DNA of 45,693 nt from Candidatus Saccharimonadota bacterium. GTDB taxonomy: Bacteria; Patescibacteriota; Saccharimonadia; UBA4664. The notes below the pieces were generated by a model that had not been told where the DNA came from, searched no databases, and saw only the letters and a program-made list of their open reading frames with translations. The position numbers were made by a program, and so were the translations under genes. Numbering within the stretch: the stretch's first letter is position 1; every line of letters starts with the position of its first letter. The DNA is taken from positions 1-45,693 of the forward strand of contig JARIHM010000085.1 of the NCBI GenBank assembly GCA_029288275.1. The letters run 5' to 3'. Positions 43,905 through 45,693 of the stretch are shown here, in pieces.

Positions 43905-45693
43905 ATGAGCGACAAAAAACTACTGGTTTTGGTCGATGGCTCGGCGGTGTTTCATCGCGGCTATCATGCCATTCCGCACTTATCGAACCGGGCGGGTGAG
44001 CCGACCAACGCTGTGTATGGTTTTGCTACCATCTTGCTTAAAGTTATGGGTGATCTGAAGCCCGATTATCTGGTGATTGCTTGGGACAAGAGCTCACAGA
44101 CGTTCCGCAAGGAGATGTATGCTGAGTACAAAGCTACCCGTAAGAAGCAGCCTGACGATCTGTACGCACAGATTCCGGCTACCCGCGAGCTGGCCGAGGC
44201 TATTGGTCATCCCATGGTGGAGCTTGACAATTATGAGGCAGATGACATTATTGGTACGCTAGCGCGCCAGGCCGAGGAACGGGGCGATCTCGACATCGTT
44301 ATCGCTACAGGCGACAAAGATCAGCTCCAGCTAGTCGACAATTCAACGATTGTGGCCATGTTTAACCCCCGCGGCATTGAGCCAACGCGTTACGATCTGG
44401 CCAAGATGCAAGAAAAGTATGGCTTAACGCCGCGTCAGTTCATCGACTACAAGGCCCTTGTGGGTGATCCGAGCGACAACATCCCCGGGGTAGCCGGCAT
44501 TGGCGATGTGGGGGCCAAGAAATTATTGCACCAATACCATTCGCTCGATGGCATTTATGAGCATCTGGATGAGATAACCGGCAGCCTGCATGACAAGCTA
44601 GCCAGTAATAAAGAAATGGCTTACTTAAGCTATAAATTATCCGTGATTGTGTGCGATGCGCCGGTCAAGCTGGACCTCAAGACGGCGGCCGTGGGCCAAT
44701 ATGATCGCGACCACGTGCAGGCGCTGTTTCACCGGCTGGATTTCCGCAGCTTGTTGGCTAAATTACCGACCCAAAACGGTGCAGCGCCGGCCAGCTCAGT
44801 GGCTGCCGGCGAGCTGACGCTGTTTGGCGATGGCGCCGGTGCCAAGCCGGAGCGTGAACATCTTAAGAATGTAACCTACCGCGCCATTACCACCACGGCC
44901 GAACTTGATGAGCTCGCGGCAGAGCTGGCCCGGCAAAAAGTCTTTGCCTTTGATACCGAGACCGATTCGGTCGACACAACGGTGGCCAATCTAGTGGGCC
45001 TATCATTTAGCTTTACCGAGGGCAAGGCCTATTACATTCCGGTAGGTCACCATCAGGGTACTCAGCTTGATCGCGAACATGTTATCGCGAAGCTTAAACC
45101 TGTGCTCGAAGACGCTCACATCGGTAAGGTAGGCCATAATCTGAAGTTTGATTATGAGGTGCTGTGCCGCCATGGTATCACGACGGCCGGCATTGTATTT
45201 GATACCATGATTGCTGCCTTTTTACTCAATTCGATTGGCCGGGCACAGTCGCTGGATGATCTAGCCTACAGCGAGCTGGGCATCGAAATGATCCCCATCA
45301 GCGAGCTTATCGGTACAGGCAAGAACCAGGTGACCTTTGCTCATGCCCTGGTGGAAGATGCTACCACCTATGCAGCCGAGGACGCTGATATGTCCTGGCG
45401 GCTATACCTGCGGCTTAGGGAACAGCTGCATGAATACACGCAGCCCAATGAGCATGGCTGGAGTATGGAGCGATTAGCTACCGACATTGAATGGCCACTC
45501 ATTCCTGTGCTGGGTGATATGGAAATGGCCGGCATTTCGCTCGATACAGCGTATCTAGCCAAGCTCGGTGAGCGGCTGGAAAAGCGCATCGGCGAGCTAA
45601 AAACTCGGGTCTATGATCTGGCGGGCGAAGAGTTTAACCTAGGTTCGCCGGCCCAACTAAGCCAGATTCTATTTGGCCGGCTCGGACTACCGG
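43905..45693 (+). CDS. polA: DNA polymerase I, 5' two thirds (cut by window)
   Basis: The visible 596 codons begin MSDKKLLVLVDGSAVFHRGYHAI. The 5' nuclease domain spans about 1-290, with DNYEADDIIGTLA, ATGDKDQLQLVD and YKALVGDPSDNIPGVAGIGDVGAKKLL. The 3'-5' proofreading exonuclease domain spans about 325-510 and appears active: FDTETDS (Exo I, Asp and Glu), GHNLKFDYEVL (Exo II) and YAAEDAD (Exo III). The polymerase domain starts at about 520 and is cut. The enzyme fills gaps and removes primers. Its mRNA is probably leaderless. Confidence 0.96.
   Translation, partial: MSDKKLLVLVDGSAVFHRGYHAIPHLSNRAGEPTNAVYGFATILLKVMGDLKPDYLVIAWDKSSQTFRKEMYAEYKATRKKQPDDLYAQIPATRELAEAIGHPMVELDNYEADDIIGTLARQAEERGDLDIVIATGDKDQLQLVDNSTIVAMFNPRGIEPTRYDLAKMQEKYGLTPRQFIDYKALVGDPSDNIPGVAGIGDVGAKKLLHQYHSLDGIYEHLDEITGSLHDKLASNKEMAYLSYKLSVIVCDAPVKLDLKTAAVGQYDRDHVQALFHRLDFRSLLAKLPTQNGAAPASSVAAGELTLFGDGAGAKPEREHLKNVTYRAITTTAELDELAAELARQKVFAFDTETDSVDTTVANLVGLSFSFTEGKAYYIPVGHHQGTQLDREHVIAKLKPVLEDAHIGKVGHNLKFDYEVLCRHGITTAGIVFDTMIAAFLLNSIGRAQSLDDLAYSELGIEMIPISELIGTGKNQVTFAHALVEDATTYAAEDADMSWRLYLRLREQLHEYTQPNEHGWSMERLATDIEWPLIPVLGDMEMAGISLDTAYLAKLGERLEKRIGELKTRVYDLAGEEFNLGSPAQLSQILFGRLGLP

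Overview
The window looks like a chromosomal segment of a small-genome bacterium of the Patescibacteria (Candidate Phyla Radiation), possibly Saccharibacteria. The phylum call is an inference. It rests on a compact core gene set (valS, tsaD, groES-groEL, dnaG-rpoD, polA, a short MurE-like ligase, two FemAB-type ligases, a bifunctional phosphoglucose/phosphomannose isomerase and a phosphomannomutase), an 87-aa GroES, an iron-sulfur-free MutY-like glycosylase, and many small proteins with no recognisable family. The standard bacterial code is used: TAA, TAG and TGA all end genes.

Layout. 1-2604: end of a tRNA, a membrane protein and a DUF885 metallopeptidase-like protein. 2640-3161: tRNA-Arg(GCG) and an unusual tRNA-derived structured RNA with its own promoter and terminator. 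3186-5798: a CHASE3/PAS histidine kinase with a CheY-like regulator. 6070-9868: tRNA-Ser(CGA), a basic small protein, a TPR protein and valS. 10016-16767: tsaD, two FemAB ligases and a Nudix hydrolase among small unknown genes. 16860-21571: MurE-like ligase, arginase, two clusters of very small proteins, and phosphomannomutase. 21898-24569: CIRCE-controlled groES-groEL. 24700-28686: nuclease-like protein, helical-repeat proteins and sugar-phosphate isomerase. 28769-34848: SPFH protein, tRNA-Ser(GGA), GNAT, methyltransferase, a PIG-L/MsrB fusion, MutY-like glycosylase and DUF3052. 34929-41636: J-domain operon, PHP phosphoesterase, small proteins, then dnaG-rpoD, in which rpoD carries an in-frame UAG. 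41853-45693: acyl-CoA dehydrogenase-like protein, UPF0200-like kinase and the first two thirds of polA.

Two expression styles alternate. At least eight conserved genes have a TANNNT -10 box ending only 6-7 bases before the ATG and no Shine-Dalgarno site, so their mRNAs are probably leaderless. Most of the small unknown genes instead have a separate promoter (often TTGACx, 16-17 bp, TATAAT-like), an untranslated leader, a strong AGGAG-type ribosome binding site and their own hairpin terminator.

The best candidates for something new are the roughly 360-nt tRNA-like RNA at 2640-3002, the interrupted rpoD at 40349, the general leaderless signature, the internal promoter and ribosome binding site within the PIG-L/MsrB frame, and the families of small Cys-rich and helical-repeat proteins. 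Everything here was read by eye; no alignment, folding or database search was run.
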